A stretch of DNA of 36,247 nucleotides from Tepidimonas sp. UBA997 (GCA_002291945.1 DBAZ01000023.1:23257-59503), one strand, 5' to 3'. Positions 7,263 through 15,539 are shown, numbered from the stretch's first letter. A program made the numbers and translations. Notes: generated by a model from the letters alone, not told the origin.

Positions 7263-8255
7263 ATGCAAGCCTGGCTTTGTGAGAACCCCGTGGGCGTTGA
7301 AGCCCTGAACTGGAAACACCAGCCGACCCCGGAACCCGGACCCCGCGAGGTGCTGATCGAGATCAAAGCCGCCAGCCTGAACTTCCCTGATTTGCTGATC
7401 GTTCAGAACAAATACCAGATCAAACCCGCCCTGCCCTTCGTGCCCGGCGCCGAATACGCGGGCATCATCAGTGCGGTGGGGACAGAAGTCAAGCACCTGC
7501 ATGTGGGCCAGCCGGTCGCTTGCCTGAGCGGAACCGGCGGATTTGGCACCCACACGCTGGCCCCGGCAGCGCTGTGCATGCCCCTGCCGCCGGGTTTCGA
7601 CTTGGTCGATGCCGCAGCGTTCGTCATGACCTACGCCACGTCCTATCACGCCCTGATCGACCGGGCAGCCCTGAAGGCGGGCGAGACGATACTGGTGCTG
7701 GGGGGCGCAGGCGGCGTGGGGACGGCGGCGATACAAATCGCTCGTGAAGCCGGGGCTCGTGTGATTGCTGCAGCCTCAAGCGCGGACAAATGCGCACTTT
7801 GCCTGGCCCAAGGGGCGCACGCAACCATCAATTACAGCGAACACACCCCGAACGGCTCATTGCGCGACGCCATCAAAGAGGCCACCGGCAGCCGAGGCCC
7901 TGACGTCATCTACGACCCCGTCGGTGGCGATTTTGCAGAGCCGGCCTTTCGCTCGATAGCGTGGCGTGGCCGGTACGTGGTGATCGGCTTTGCATCCGGC
8001 CCCATTCCCAGCCTGCCCCTCAACCTGCCGCTGCTCAAGGGAGCTTCCGTGGTGGGCGTGTTCTGGGGTGAATTCGCCAAGCGGGAACCTCAAAGCAATG
8101 CGGCGATGCTGCACACGCTGGCGCAGTGGTATTTGCAAGGCAAGATCAAGCCAGTGATTGATCAGACCCTGCCCATGGAGGCACTTCCCCAAGCTTACGC
8201 CATCATGGCAAGCCGACAGGTCAAGGGCAAACTGGTGCTGGTGAATGCGCACTAA
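7263..8255 (+). CDS. Zinc-independent NADPH:quinone oxidoreductase family protein (MDR superfamily)
   Basis: This 330-residue protein is a medium-chain dehydrogenase/reductase of the quinone-oxidoreductase branch. The N-terminal GroES-like fold contains KAASLNFPDLLIVQNKYQ and PFVPGAEYAGIISAVG, and the Rossmann domain shows LVLGGAGGVGTAAIQIAREAGARVIAA. The cysteine/histidine ligands of catalytic and structural zinc are absent, so it should be zinc-free and use NADPH to reduce quinones or enoyl/enone substrates. The ATG at 7263 follows AAGGAG at good spacing. It is divergent from surE and converges on the glutamine-synthetase-like gene. The true substrate cannot be read from sequence. Confidence 0.88.
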   Translation: MQAWLCENPVGVEALNWKHQPTPEPGPREVLIEIKAASLNFPDLLIVQNKYQIKPALPFVPGAEYAGIISAVGTEVKHLHVGQPVACLSGTGGFGTHTLAPAALCMPLPPGFDLVDAAAFVMTYATSYHALIDRAALKAGETILVLGGAGGVGTAAIQIAREAGARVIAAASSADKCALCLAQGAHATINYSEHTPNGSLRDAIKEATGSRGPDVIYDPVGGDFAEPAFRSIAWRGRYVVIGFASGPIPSLPLNLPLLKGASVVGVFWGEFAKREPQSNAAMLHTLAQWYLQGKIKPVIDQTLPMEALPQAYAIMASRQVKGKLVLVNAH

Positions 8256-8337
8256 ACAGCATCTTGCCATTTTTGTTCAACAGTCGCCGGGGGTGCCCAG
8301 GTCGCGTCCAGCGTGGTGAGCCTGGGCTGGGTGCGGC

Positions 8338-9696
8338 TTACACGCTCAGCAACAGGAACCGCCGCTCCCAGGGGCTGACCACGTCGAAATACTCCTGGTA
8401 CTCGGTTTCCTTGATGGCACCGTAGGTTGCCAGGAAGTGCTCGCCAAACAGTTCGGCCAGTGGCTGGCAGGCGGTCAACCGTTCGATCGCATCATCCAGA
8501 TGCCGCGGCAACTGGTGAGGCTGCTCATACGCACTGCCGGTGGTCGGGGCCGTCGGGCGAATGCGCTGCTTCATGCCCAGATAGCCGCAGGCCAGACTCA
8601 CTGCAATGGCCAGATAGGGATTCACATCGACACCGGCGAGCCGATTTTCCACCCGCCGGGCTTCCGGCCCTGAATGAGGCACTCGCAAACCGCAGGTTCG
8701 GTTGTCGTACCCCCAACTCAGATTGATCGGGGCCGACGTGAAGCGCGAAAGGCGCCGGTAGGAGTTGACGTAAGGCGCAAAGACGGCTGTGGCCGCCGGC
8801 AGATAGGTCTGCAACCCCCCGATGAAGTGAAGAAAATCGTCCGAAGCCTCACCGCTGGGCCCGCTGAAAATGTTTTTACCGGTTGATGCGGACACCACGC
8901 TCTGATGGATGTGCATCGCACTGCCAGGCTGGCCCTGCATCGGCTTGGCCATGAATGTGGCGTACATGTTGTGGCGAATGGCGACCTCACGCACGGTTCG
9001 TTTGAACAGAAACACCTGATCGGCCAAAGGCAGAGGGTCCCCATGGTCGAGGTTGATCTCCATCTGGGCCGTGCCCATTTCGTGAATCAGGGTATCGAGC
9101 TGGATCCCCTGAGCCTCACACCAGTCATACATGACGTCAAAAATGTCATCGTATTCGTTGACCGAGTCAATCGAAAAGCTCTGCATGCCCGCTTCCGTGC
9201 GCCGGGTGCGGCCCACCGGAGGTTTGAGGGGAATGTCTTCGTCGGGCTCGACCTGCACCAAGTAAAACTCCATTTCCGGAGCGATGACCGGCTTCCAGCC
9301 CTCGTTTTCGTACAGTTTGATCATGCGCCGCAGCACATTGCGGGGCGACAAGGGCGTTTCGGAGCCGTCGAAGCGGTAACAGTCGTGAATGATCTGGGCC
9401 GTCGGCTCCTTGGCCCAGGGAACCGGGCGCAGGGAGGTGGCATCTGGCATCAGGACCATATCGCCATCTGCCACGGAAGTGAAATCCTTTTCCGGGTAGT
9501 CCCCCGTGACGGTCATGGTCAGCACTGCTTCGGGAAGCCGCAGACCCACGGCCGGGTTGTACTTGTGCCGCGGGACGATCTTGCCGCGTGCCTGCCCGGC
9601 CATGTCAGGGATCAGACACTCCACTTCGGTGATGCGGTGTTCATCCATCCATTGCTGGATATAGGCGGGATTATGCGGAAGCACAGGCTGAGCCAT
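8338..9696 (-). CDS. Glutamine synthetase family protein, PuuA-like (gamma-glutamylpolyamine synthetase type)
   Basis: This protein of about 452 residues has the whole glutamine-synthetase fold. The beta-grasp start contains ITEVECLIPDMAGQARGKI. The catalytic part shows APEMEFYLV (metal-binding Glu), HEMGTAQMEINLDHGDPL, KPMQGQPGSAMHIHQSV (the H-x-H segment) and RVENRLAGVDVNPYLAIA. The sequence resembles the PuuA-type enzymes that ligate glutamate to putrescine or other amines more than GlnA: it lacks the GlnA N-terminal pattern and I see no adenylylation loop. I chose the ATG at 9696; in-frame starts further upstream (near 9722 and 9774) lack ribosome-binding sites, but so does 9696. No other polyamine genes are nearby, so the substrate is uncertain. 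Confidence 0.82.
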   Translation of the reverse strand: MAQPVLPHNPAYIQQWMDEHRITEVECLIPDMAGQARGKIVPRHKYNPAVGLRLPEAVLTMTVTGDYPEKDFTSVADGDMVLMPDATSLRPVPWAKEPTAQIIHDCYRFDGSETPLSPRNVLRRMIKLYENEGWKPVIAPEMEFYLVQVEPDEDIPLKPPVGRTRRTEAGMQSFSIDSVNEYDDIFDVMYDWCEAQGIQLDTLIHEMGTAQMEINLDHGDPLPLADQVFLFKRTVREVAIRHNMYATFMAKPMQGQPGSAMHIHQSVVSASTGKNIFSGPSGEASDDFLHFIGGLQTYLPAATAVFAPYVNSYRRLSRFTSAPINLSWGYDNRTCGLRVPHSGPEARRVENRLAGVDVNPYLAIAVSLACGYLGMKQRIRPTAPTTGSAYEQPHQLPRHLDDAIERLTACQPLAELFGEHFLATYGAIKETEYQEYFDVVSPWERRFLLLSV

Positions 9697-9870
9697 AAGT
9701 CGGAGATGAAGTCTAGATGGCATACTGTACGCGCTTTGCCGCTCGCGCAGGCAACCGCTTGAAAACGTCTGCACGGACCCGCTTGGCTGCGGCTGGCATG
9801 CCCCTGACCAGTCACCTCGACACCCCGAGTAGACAACCGGTAAGCAAATTCGCTACCATTGTGGTCATTC

Positions 9871-9887
9871 ATTCACCTGAAGTGAAT
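9871..9887. promoter_or_regulatory. Palindrome ATTCAC-N5-GTGAAT over the ribosome-binding region of the LexA-like gene
   Basis: Six-base arms ATTCAC (9871-9876) and GTGAAT (9882-9887) flank CTGAA and end one base before the ATG at 9889. The dyad covers the region where a ribosome-binding site must lie. It does not match the usual LexA boxes of this group (CTGT-N8-ACAG). Autoregulation by the adjacent LexA-like repressor is my inference. Confidence 0.55.
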
Positions 9888-9888
9888 C

Positions 9889-10464
9889 ATGGCCGACAAA
9901 AAACACCTCGACGCATTGCGCATTTACTGGAAAGAGCACAAAGCCTTTCCTTCCATGGCCAAGCTGGCGGACGTGCTGGGGCTTGCTTCATCCGGCGGCG
10001 TTTTTAAAGTCGTGGGGCGTCTCGTCGATGCCGGATACCTTGAAAGAGTCGATGGCCGGATTGCACCGACGCCTGCCTTTTTTGCACTCCCCGTCATGGG
10101 CAAAGTCCGTGCCGGACTCCCCCAGGAAGAAGACCAGACATCAGGCCTTGAGATGGTGGGGGTGGAAGACTACCTGATCCGGCACCCGGACCGCACGGTG
10201 TTCTGCCGTGTCCGGGGCGACTCGATGCAAGGTGCCGGCATGCTCGAAGGTGACATGCTGGTGGTCGAGCGCAACCGCCCCACGAAATCAGGCGACGTGG
10301 TGGTAGCCCTGTTGGACAACGAAATGACGGTCAAGTACATCTATCCGCTCCAGTCGGGCAATGGCTGGGTCCTGAAGCCAGCCAATCCAGACTACCCCGA
10401 CCTCATCGCCCACCAGTCGCTGGAGGTGCTTGGCGTGGTGGTCGGGGTGTTTCGGCGACTCTGA
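9889..10464 (+). CDS. LexA-like self-cleaving transcriptional repressor (S24 family), atypical
   Basis: This 191-residue protein joins an N-terminal winged-helix-like DNA-binding domain (about 1-62: LDALRIYWKEHKAFPSMAKL, then ADVLGLASSGGVFKVVGRLV) to a C-terminal S24/LexA protease domain. Autocleavage elements are intact: an Ala75-Gly76 bond in GKVRAGLPQEE, nucleophile Ser112 in RGDSMQGAGMLEGD and the lysine Lys149 in NEMTVKYIYP. Spacing agrees with E. coli LexA (A84-G85, S119, K156). The DNA-binding half lacks the usual LexA start (T-x-RQ-x-IL), so this is probably not the canonical lexA but a second DNA-damage- or stress-responsive repressor. A palindrome lies directly before the ATG. It converges on the thermonuclease gene with three bases between stops. 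Confidence 0.82.
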   Translation: MADKKHLDALRIYWKEHKAFPSMAKLADVLGLASSGGVFKVVGRLVDAGYLERVDGRIAPTPAFFALPVMGKVRAGLPQEEDQTSGLEMVGVEDYLIRHPDRTVFCRVRGDSMQGAGMLEGDMLVVERNRPTKSGDVVVALLDNEMTVKYIYPLQSGNGWVLKPANPDYPDLIAHQSLEVLGVVVGVFRRL

Positions 10465-10466
10465 TC

Positions 10467-10481
10467 ATCAGCGTCGCTGAT
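10467..10481. other. Short perfect palindrome at the convergent gene ends
   Basis: ATCAGCG (10467-10473), one base, CGCTGAT (10475-10481) lies at the junction of the LexA-like and thermonuclease stop codons, inside the last thermonuclease codons. It could fold in both transcripts, but there is no T-run, so a terminator role is weak. Confidence 0.3.
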
Positions 10482-10968
10482 CCCGCCTGAACTCCCAAGG
10501 CGCGACCGGGTTCGGATCCGCCCACAGGCCGAGTCGTTCACGTCGGGCATGCTGCTCTGCTGCAGCGTAGGCCCGACGCTTCGCTCGCGTCTGCTCGTGC
10601 GCGTATGGGCGCAGGTGCCAGGCCAGGCCCGATTGAATCATTCGCTGGTTGATGTCCTCGTCCTGCAGGTAGAGCACACCCACCACACGACCGAAACGAT
10701 CCACTTTATCCACACTCACCCTCACCTCCTGCTGGTGCACCAGATCTGCCAGATACTGACGAGCGCGCCGCCCGTAAGGCTGCCGCCCTTCGGGAGCGTC
10801 GATACCCTGGAGCCTGACCCGTTGCTGGGCGTTGCGCTGCGCATCCAGCACGGTCAGCGTGTCTCCATCGGCAACGGCCACCACTCGGCCGCGAATTTCA
10901 GCAAGCTCCGAGGCGTTGGCGGCGCATGCAAGCGCAAAAACCAGCCAGGCGCATAGGAGGCGGCGCAT
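10468..10968 (-). CDS. Secreted thermonuclease (SNase-like nuclease)
   Basis: This 166-residue protein has an N-terminal signal peptide (MRRLLCAWLVFALACAANA, cleavage likely after the last Ala) and a staphylococcal-nuclease fold: VVAVADGDTLTVLDAQ, RVRLQGIDAPEGRQPYGRRA with the active-site Arg and Asp, DRFGRVVGVLYLQ and INQRMIQSGLAWHLRPY. It should cleave DNA and RNA in the periplasm or outside the cell using calcium. I chose the ATG at 10968 because it yields a clean signal peptide. An ATG at 11052 would add about 28 residues that look unlike a signal sequence. No good ribosome-binding site precedes either, so the start is uncertain. Confidence 0.83.
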   Translation of the reverse strand: MRRLLCAWLVFALACAANASELAEIRGRVVAVADGDTLTVLDAQRNAQQRVRLQGIDAPEGRQPYGRRARQYLADLVHQQEVRVSVDKVDRFGRVVGVLYLQDEDINQRMIQSGLAWHLRPYAHEQTRAKRRAYAAAEQHARRERLGLWADPNPVAPWEFRRDQRR

Positions 10969-11180
10969 CAGGGTGCGCAACACGCACACCGCAGCAGCCT
11001 GCCGAACCCAGCAGGCGGTATGAGCGGCCAAGTGTGTGACAGATCGGTTCATGAATCGCGGCCCTGCGCAATCGTCCCGGATGAGACATGTAGCCGCTGT
11101 GCATGCCACCGTATTGCTGGAGGGTGGGGCTGTGCCCAGCGAATCGTCTTACATCCGCCCTTAGATCGACGCGCACAAAG

Positions 11181-11214
11181 AAAAAGCACTTAGGGATTTC
11201 TGCGCTAAGTGCTT
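11181..11214 (-). terminator. Intrinsic terminator after tRNA-His
   Basis: A perfect 10-base stem (AAGCACTTAG at 11184-11193 and CTAAGTGCTT at 11205-11214) with an 11-base loop. Read leftwards it is followed by a T-run (the A's at 11181-11185 on the + strand). It starts 9 bases downstream of the tRNA-His 3' end. Confidence 0.75.
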
Positions 11215-11222
11215 GATTGTTT

Positions 11223-11299
11223 TGGGGTGGCTGATGGGACTCGAACCCACGACGACAGGAATCACAATCCTGGACTCTACCAACTGAGCTACAGCCACC
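11223..11299 (-). tRNA. tRNA-His (GUG), CCA end encoded
   Basis: The minus strand folds as a cloverleaf. The acceptor arms are GTGGCTG and CAGCCAC, with an extra 5' G (G-1, base 11299) opposite discriminator C (11226), the identity mark of tRNA-His. The D arm is GCTCAGTTGGTAGAG. The anticodon stem-loop is CAGGA-TTGTGAT-TCCTG with anticodon GTG, and the T arm contains GGTTCGAGTCC. CCA is encoded at 11225-11223. It has its own likely promoter and a terminator, so it is a separate unit downstream of ppiD. Confidence 0.96.
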
Positions 11300-11309
11300 G
11301 AAGTCTTGA

Positions 11310-11337
11310 ATTATAGCTCGAACCAAGGCCGTTTTCA
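11310..11337 (-). promoter_or_regulatory. Likely sigma-70 promoter for tRNA-His
   Basis: On the minus strand a perfect TATAAT (11315-11310) lies 10 bases before the tRNA 5' end. A weak -35 (about TGAAAA, near 11332-11337) lies 16 bases upstream. It falls in the 44-bp gap after ppiD. Confidence 0.5.
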
Positions 11338-11343
11338 GGCATT

Positions 11344-13260
11344 TCAGGAATCAGCCGACGTACGAGTGGCCAAAATCTCCACGCCAAAACGTGCACGAAG
11401 CGACTGGAGGTAAGCCTCCATCTCGGCCTGGCCCCAGAGTTCGGCCATCTGGTCACGCTCCAAGCTGGCCTGAACCGCATCGGGCGTTTCGCGTGGCAAC
11501 ACACGATTGACACGAATGACGAGGACACCTTCAGGCCCGAGGTCAGCTTGCGTCCAGGCCGCAGTGGATGGGCCAGCGCTGGCCGACAAGGCCGCTGTCA
11601 AGGCGGGCGCGGGCAGATTCTGATCTTGCAGACGAGAAATCACCACAGGCTGCTGAAGCTCCGCCGACGCCCCGTCGCGCCACAATGCCAGTTGCTCCTG
11701 GGCTTTGGCGCGGGCCTTGTCCAGCGATCGTTGCTGAATCAGCCGCTCACGCACCAGACTGCGAACTTCGTCAATCCCCTGCAAGCGGGACGGGCGGTGC
11801 TCGATGACACGAGCCGAAACCAGTCGGTTGGCACCGACTTCAATGGCTTCAATATTGCGTTGAGTGCGAAGGGAGTCCGACGAAAAGAGCGATTGCAAAA
11901 CCTGCGGGTTGGCCAGCACGGCATGGCGTCCTGCGTCCAGTGGGCCTGTACGCAACACACCGTTTGCACGCGTGATGGTCAGCCCCAAAGCCTCGGCGGC
12001 AGGCGCGAGCGTATCGGATTCCTCAAACACCCGGTTGCTGAATTCTTCAGCGGCTGCAGCAAACTGACGCTGGGAAAGCTGCTGGCGCAACTCCTGCTCG
12101 AGGCGAGGACGAGCAGATTCAAACGGCTCAGCCGGGGGCTGGCGAATATCGGTCAGTTGAATGATGTGAAAACCGAACTCGGTCTCAATGACCTCTGAAA
12201 TGGCGTTGCGCTCCAGCGCAAATACCGCGTCCTCGAAGGGACGAACCATGGCACCTCGGGCAAAGAAATCCAGATCACCGCCCATGACGGCTGAACCCGG
12301 ATCTTGTGAGCGGGCGCGCGCCAGTTCGGCGAACCGTTCAGGGGCGGCCCGCAACTCGGCCAGGATGCTTTCGGCTTGAGCGCGAACGGCTGCGCGATCG
12401 GTCGCCGGGACCCCGGGGTTTACGGTCAGCAGAATGTGGCTGGCTCGGCGCTGCTCCAGAAACGATTGATTCGCTAGGTTCTGCTCGTAAAAATCTCGCA
12501 GATCGGATTCACTGATCGACACCCGACTGGCGATCGCGCTGAGTTCCAGAACCAGATATTCCACGTCCACTTGCTCCGGCGCCTGGAAAAGCTGCGGATT
12601 CTGGTCGTAAAAAGCCTGAATGTCGCCATCGGACACCTCAACCTCGGAACGGAAGTCCAAGGGACGGAAATGGGTAAACTGGACTTCGCGACGTTCAAAA
12701 AAAGCATCGAGCGCGGGATTCGCCACCTTGGGGGTCAGAAACACCGACCCAGAAACGGCGGCCATGATCTGCTGGCGCGTCAGATCGGCTCGGACGCTCG
12801 CCTCAAACATTTCCGGGGTCATGCCCTGCGCACTGAGCAATTGCTGATAGCGCTCGACATCCAATGTGCCGTCGGGGCGGCGCAGCGAAGCAATCGTCGG
12901 ATCTTGCGTCAATTCAAGGGCCAGGCGCTGATCGGTCGCCATCAACAACCCCTGTTCTGCAGCGAGCGTGAGGATGCGCTGGTTGATCAGTCTTTCAAGT
13001 GTGGCAAACCGGCTGGCCTCGTTGTCCAGCAAACTGCGCTCGATACCTGGGATGGACGCGACGAGCCGATCGATTTCGTTGCCATGGGCCGTTTCCCATT
13101 CCTGGCGCGTGATCTCGGTGTGGCCCACTTTGGCCACGATGTCGCGGTTTTCACCCAGGTTGCCGTAGCCTTCCACCCCCACCAGGACAAAAGCAGGGAC
13201 GATCAACACCATGAGAAGGCCCATCAGAAGCTTGATGTTGCTGCGAAAAAAGTCAAACAT
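11344..13260 (-). CDS. ppiD: Periplasmic folding chaperone / peptidyl-prolyl isomerase PpiD
   Basis: This 638-residue protein is anchored by one N-terminal membrane helix (about 9-28) with the bulk in the periplasm, as for PpiD. It has a SurA-like N-terminal chaperone domain (about 40-180), a parvulin-type isomerase domain at about 271-373 (RRASHILLTV, ERFAELARARSQDPGSAVMG, GFHIIQLTDIR) and a C-terminal chaperone region. PpiD assists folding of newly secreted outer-membrane proteins near the Sec translocon. Length is typical. The ATG at 13260 has only a weak ribosome-binding site (AGGCAG). tRNA-Val with its terminator lies upstream and tRNA-His downstream, so ppiD probably has its own promoter in the short gap. 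Confidence 0.92.
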   Translation of the reverse strand: MFDFFRSNIKLLMGLLMVLIVPAFVLVGVEGYGNLGENRDIVAKVGHTEITRQEWETAHGNEIDRLVASIPGIERSLLDNEASRFATLERLINQRILTLAAEQGLLMATDQRLALELTQDPTIASLRRPDGTLDVERYQQLLSAQGMTPEMFEASVRADLTRQQIMAAVSGSVFLTPKVANPALDAFFERREVQFTHFRPLDFRSEVEVSDGDIQAFYDQNPQLFQAPEQVDVEYLVLELSAIASRVSISESDLRDFYEQNLANQSFLEQRRASHILLTVNPGVPATDRAAVRAQAESILAELRAAPERFAELARARSQDPGSAVMGGDLDFFARGAMVRPFEDAVFALERNAISEVIETEFGFHIIQLTDIRQPPAEPFESARPRLEQELRQQLSQRQFAAAAEEFSNRVFEESDTLAPAAEALGLTITRANGVLRTGPLDAGRHAVLANPQVLQSLFSSDSLRTQRNIEAIEVGANRLVSARVIEHRPSRLQGIDEVRSLVRERLIQQRSLDKARAKAQEQLALWRDGASAELQQPVVISRLQDQNLPAPALTAALSASAGPSTAAWTQADLGPEGVLVIRVNRVLPRETPDAVQASLERDQMAELWGQAEMEAYLQSLRARFGVEILATRTSADS

Positions 13261-13281
13261 TTTGGTGCACTGCCTGAAACG

Positions 13282-13306
13282 AAAAAGGCGAACCCTCGTT
13301 CGCCTT
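13282..13306 (-). terminator. Intrinsic terminator after tRNA-Val
   Basis: Perfect 9-base arms AAGGCGAAC (13285-13293) and GTTCGCCTT (13298-13306) with a four-base loop. Read leftwards the stem is followed by TTTTT. It sits between tRNA-Val and ppiD. Confidence 0.8.
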
Positions 13307-13319
13307 GGCCTTGGGTGGG

Positions 13320-13395
13320 TGGTGGGTGCTGACGGGCTCGAACCGCCGACCTACGCCTTGTAAGGGCGCCGCTCTACCAACTGAGCTAAGCACCC
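13320..13395 (-). tRNA. tRNA-Val (UAC), CCA end encoded
   Basis: The minus strand gives a 76-base cloverleaf. The acceptor arms are GGGTGCT and AGCACCC, the D arm is GCTCAGTTGGTAGAGC, and the anticodon arm GCGCC-CTTACAA-GGCGT has anticodon TAC. The T arm contains GGTTCGAGCCC, with discriminator A and encoded CCA (13322-13320). It is followed by a terminator. Confidence 0.96.
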
Positions 13396-13433
13396 CACCG
13401 AAACTGGCAAAAACCGCTGTTGCCCGACGGCGT

Positions 13434-13451
13434 CTGGCAACGCCTTGCCAG
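13434..13451 (-). other. Hairpin downstream of the tartrate/malate dehydrogenase gene
   Basis: CTGGCAA (13434-13440) and TTGCCAG (13445-13451) with a four-base loop, in the gap between the dehydrogenase stop (13521) and tRNA-Val. No T-run follows, so it may be a weak or Rho-assisted 3' end, or part of the tRNA promoter region. Confidence 0.35.
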
Positions 13452-13520
13452 CACGAAACCACGGCATTTTAGCCGCATCGATCTGCCCTCGATGGGCCTG
13501 CTTGTGTCGTGGAGCGCATT

Positions 13521-14612
13521 CTACACGCGAACCACCGAGGCTATGGCCTGTCCGACGTCCCGGGTGCTGGCCCGTCCGCCCAAGTCGGGGGTGCGCGGAC
13601 CGCCACTGCCCGGCTCCAGCACCGCCTCGATGGCCTCGAGCACGGCGTCGTGCGCGTCCCGGTAGCCCAGAAAGTCCAGCATCATCGCGCCGCACCAGAT
13701 CTGCCCGATCGGGTTGGCCACTCCCTTGCCCGCGATATCCGGGGCCGAGCCGTGTACCGGCTCAAACAGCGAAGGGTGCTGGCGCGTCGGGTTGAGGTTG
13801 GCACTGGGCGCGATGCCGATGGTGCCGGTGCAGGCCGGCCCGAGGTCGGACAGGATGTCGCCAAACAGGTTGCTCGCCACCACCACGTCGAAGTGATCCG
13901 GGCGCTGCACGAAGTGGGCGGTCAGGATGTCGATGTGGAATTTGTCCACCGACACCGCCGGGTAGGCCAGGCTCATCGCGGCCACGCGTTCGTCCCAGTA
14001 GGGCATGGTGATGGCGATGCCGTTGCTCTTGGTGGCACTGGTCAGGTGTTTTTTGGGGCGGCTTTGCGCCAGTTCGAAGGCGAACTTGAGCACACGATCG
14101 ACGCCGTAGCGGCTCATCACCGTTTCCTGCATCACGATCTCGCGCTCGGTGCCGGGGTACATGCGCCCGCCGATGCTGGAGTACTCGCCTTCGGTGTTCT
14201 CGCGCACGATCAGCATGTCGATTTCGCCAGGCTGGCGCGGGCTGCCGTCGCGCCGCACCACCGGTGCGATCACGCCGGGCATGAGCCGGGCCGGGCGCAG
14301 GTTCACGTATTGGTCGAATTCGCGCCGAAACAGCAGCAGCGAACCCCAGAGCGAGATGTGATCTGGAATCTTCTCGGGCCAGCCCACGGCACCGAAGTAA
14401 ATGGCGTCGTGCCCGCCGATCTGCTCTTTCCAGTCGTCGGGCAGCATCTGGCCGTGCTTCTCGTAGTAGTGCCAGCTCGAAAAATCGAAGTGGTCGAACT
14501 GCAGGCCGATGTCGAACTTCGAGGCCACGGCTTGCAGCACGCGCAGCCCTTCGGGCATCACTTCTTGGCCGATGCCGTCACCGGCAATCACGGCAATGCG
14601 ATGGGTTTTCAT
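13521..14612 (-). CDS. Tartrate dehydrogenase / D-malate dehydrogenase (decarboxylating), TtuC/DmlA type
   Basis: This 363-residue protein belongs to the isocitrate/isopropylmalate dehydrogenase family. It starts with KTHRIAVIAGDGIGQEVMPE and contains YFGAVGWPEKIPDHISLWG, which separates the tartrate/D-malate branch from LeuB. Also present are the substrate arginines in LRPARLMPG, IVRENTEGEYSSIGG, the lysine of TSATKSNGIA, the metal-binding Asp cluster DVVVASNLFGDILSDLG and the NAD loop EPVHGSAPDIAGKG. It uses NAD and a divalent metal to oxidise and decarboxylate D-malate or tartrate to pyruvate-level products. Substrate preference between the two cannot be set by eye. It is the last gene of the uvrC-pgsA-EamA-dehydrogenase run, 18 bases after the exporter gene. 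Confidence 0.87.
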   Translation of the reverse strand: MKTHRIAVIAGDGIGQEVMPEGLRVLQAVASKFDIGLQFDHFDFSSWHYYEKHGQMLPDDWKEQIGGHDAIYFGAVGWPEKIPDHISLWGSLLLFRREFDQYVNLRPARLMPGVIAPVVRRDGSPRQPGEIDMLIVRENTEGEYSSIGGRMYPGTEREIVMQETVMSRYGVDRVLKFAFELAQSRPKKHLTSATKSNGIAITMPYWDERVAAMSLAYPAVSVDKFHIDILTAHFVQRPDHFDVVVASNLFGDILSDLGPACTGTIGIAPSANLNPTRQHPSLFEPVHGSAPDIAGKGVANPIGQIWCGAMMLDFLGYRDAHDAVLEAIEAVLEPGSGGPRTPDLGGRASTRDVGQAIASVVRV

Positions 14613-14630
14613 GGTGGGTAAGCAGAAAAA

Positions 14631-15524
14631 TCAACGTTTGGGCAACCGTATCACCAGACTGACGCCCAGCGCGGTGAGCGCCATGCCCAGCACGGTGAAA
14701 ACGGTGATGGGTTCACCAAACAGCATCCAGGCCAGCAGCGCGGTGCAAGGGGGCACCAGATACATCAGGCTCGCAACCGACGCTGCGGCACCCCGCTGAA
14801 TGAGCAGGTAAAGCAGCGAACTGCCGCCGAGGGTGAGGGCCAGCACCGACCAGGCCATCGCCCCCATGAGCTCGCCATTCCAGCTCATGCCTTCGGTTTC
14901 GAGTAGCGCCAGCGGCAGCGTCACGGCCAAGGCGGCCATGAGCTGCACGGCGTTGGCACTGCGCACATCGCAAGCTTGCACGAAGCGCTTCTGGTACAGG
15001 GTGCCGATAGTGATGCTGACCAGGGCAATGGCAGCGAACGACAGGTTGAGCCAGGTCGCGGTGTCGCCTTCGCTGCCAGCGACAAACTTGTTCGATACCA
15101 CCAGCACCAGGCCGGTCAAACCCAGGGTCAGCCCGAGCCACTGGCGGCGCGTCGCGGCACTGCCGATGGCCGCGAGCCAGATCGCGGTCAGTACCGGCTG
15201 CAAACCCACGATCAGGGCCGACAGGCCCGAACCCATGCCAGCCTTGACCGCTGCCCACACGCCGCCGAGGTAGCCCGCGTGCATCAGTATGCCCAGCACC
15301 GCGAGGTGCAACCACTGCTTGCGGTCTTTCGGCCAAGCCACCTTGGCCAGCCAGACCCAGAGCAGAAAACACAGGATGGACAGCGCGTAGCGCCAGGCGA
15401 GAAAGGTCATGGGCGGCGCATGCGGCATACCGTAGCGCGCCACGATGAAGCCGGTGCTCCAGATCAGCACGAACACCCAAGGCATGGCACGCAGCCACGA
15501 GTTGTCGGCAGCGTTTCCCACCAT
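14631..15524 (-). CDS. EamA/DMT-family transporter
   Basis: This 297-residue inner-membrane protein has about ten hydrophobic helices arranged as two EamA repeats. The first begins with WVFVLIWSTGFIVARYG and the second with LSFAAIALVSITIGTLYQKR, and it ends in the basic tail VIRLPKR. DMT-family members export amino acids, nucleosides or other metabolites; the substrate cannot be inferred here. It lies 15 bases downstream of pgsA and 18 bases upstream of the tartrate/malate dehydrogenase, suggesting co-transcription, though a shared function with either neighbour is not evident. The ATG at 15524 has no strong ribosome-binding site. Confidence 0.86.
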   Translation of the reverse strand: MVGNAADNSWLRAMPWVFVLIWSTGFIVARYGMPHAPPMTFLAWRYALSILCFLLWVWLAKVAWPKDRKQWLHLAVLGILMHAGYLGGVWAAVKAGMGSGLSALIVGLQPVLTAIWLAAIGSAATRRQWLGLTLGLTGLVLVVSNKFVAGSEGDTATWLNLSFAAIALVSITIGTLYQKRFVQACDVRSANAVQLMAALAVTLPLALLETEGMSWNGELMGAMAWSVLALTLGGSSLLYLLIQRGAAASVASLMYLVPPCTALLAWMLFGEPITVFTVLGMALTALGVSLVIRLPKR

Positions 15525-15539
15525 GTCGAGCGGCCCGGC

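Noticed and set aside
8295..8327. Inverted repeat GCCCAGG/CCTGGGC between the convergent oxidoreductase and glutamine-synthetase-like genes as a terminator
   Set aside because: The loop is about 19 bases and no T-run follows on either strand.
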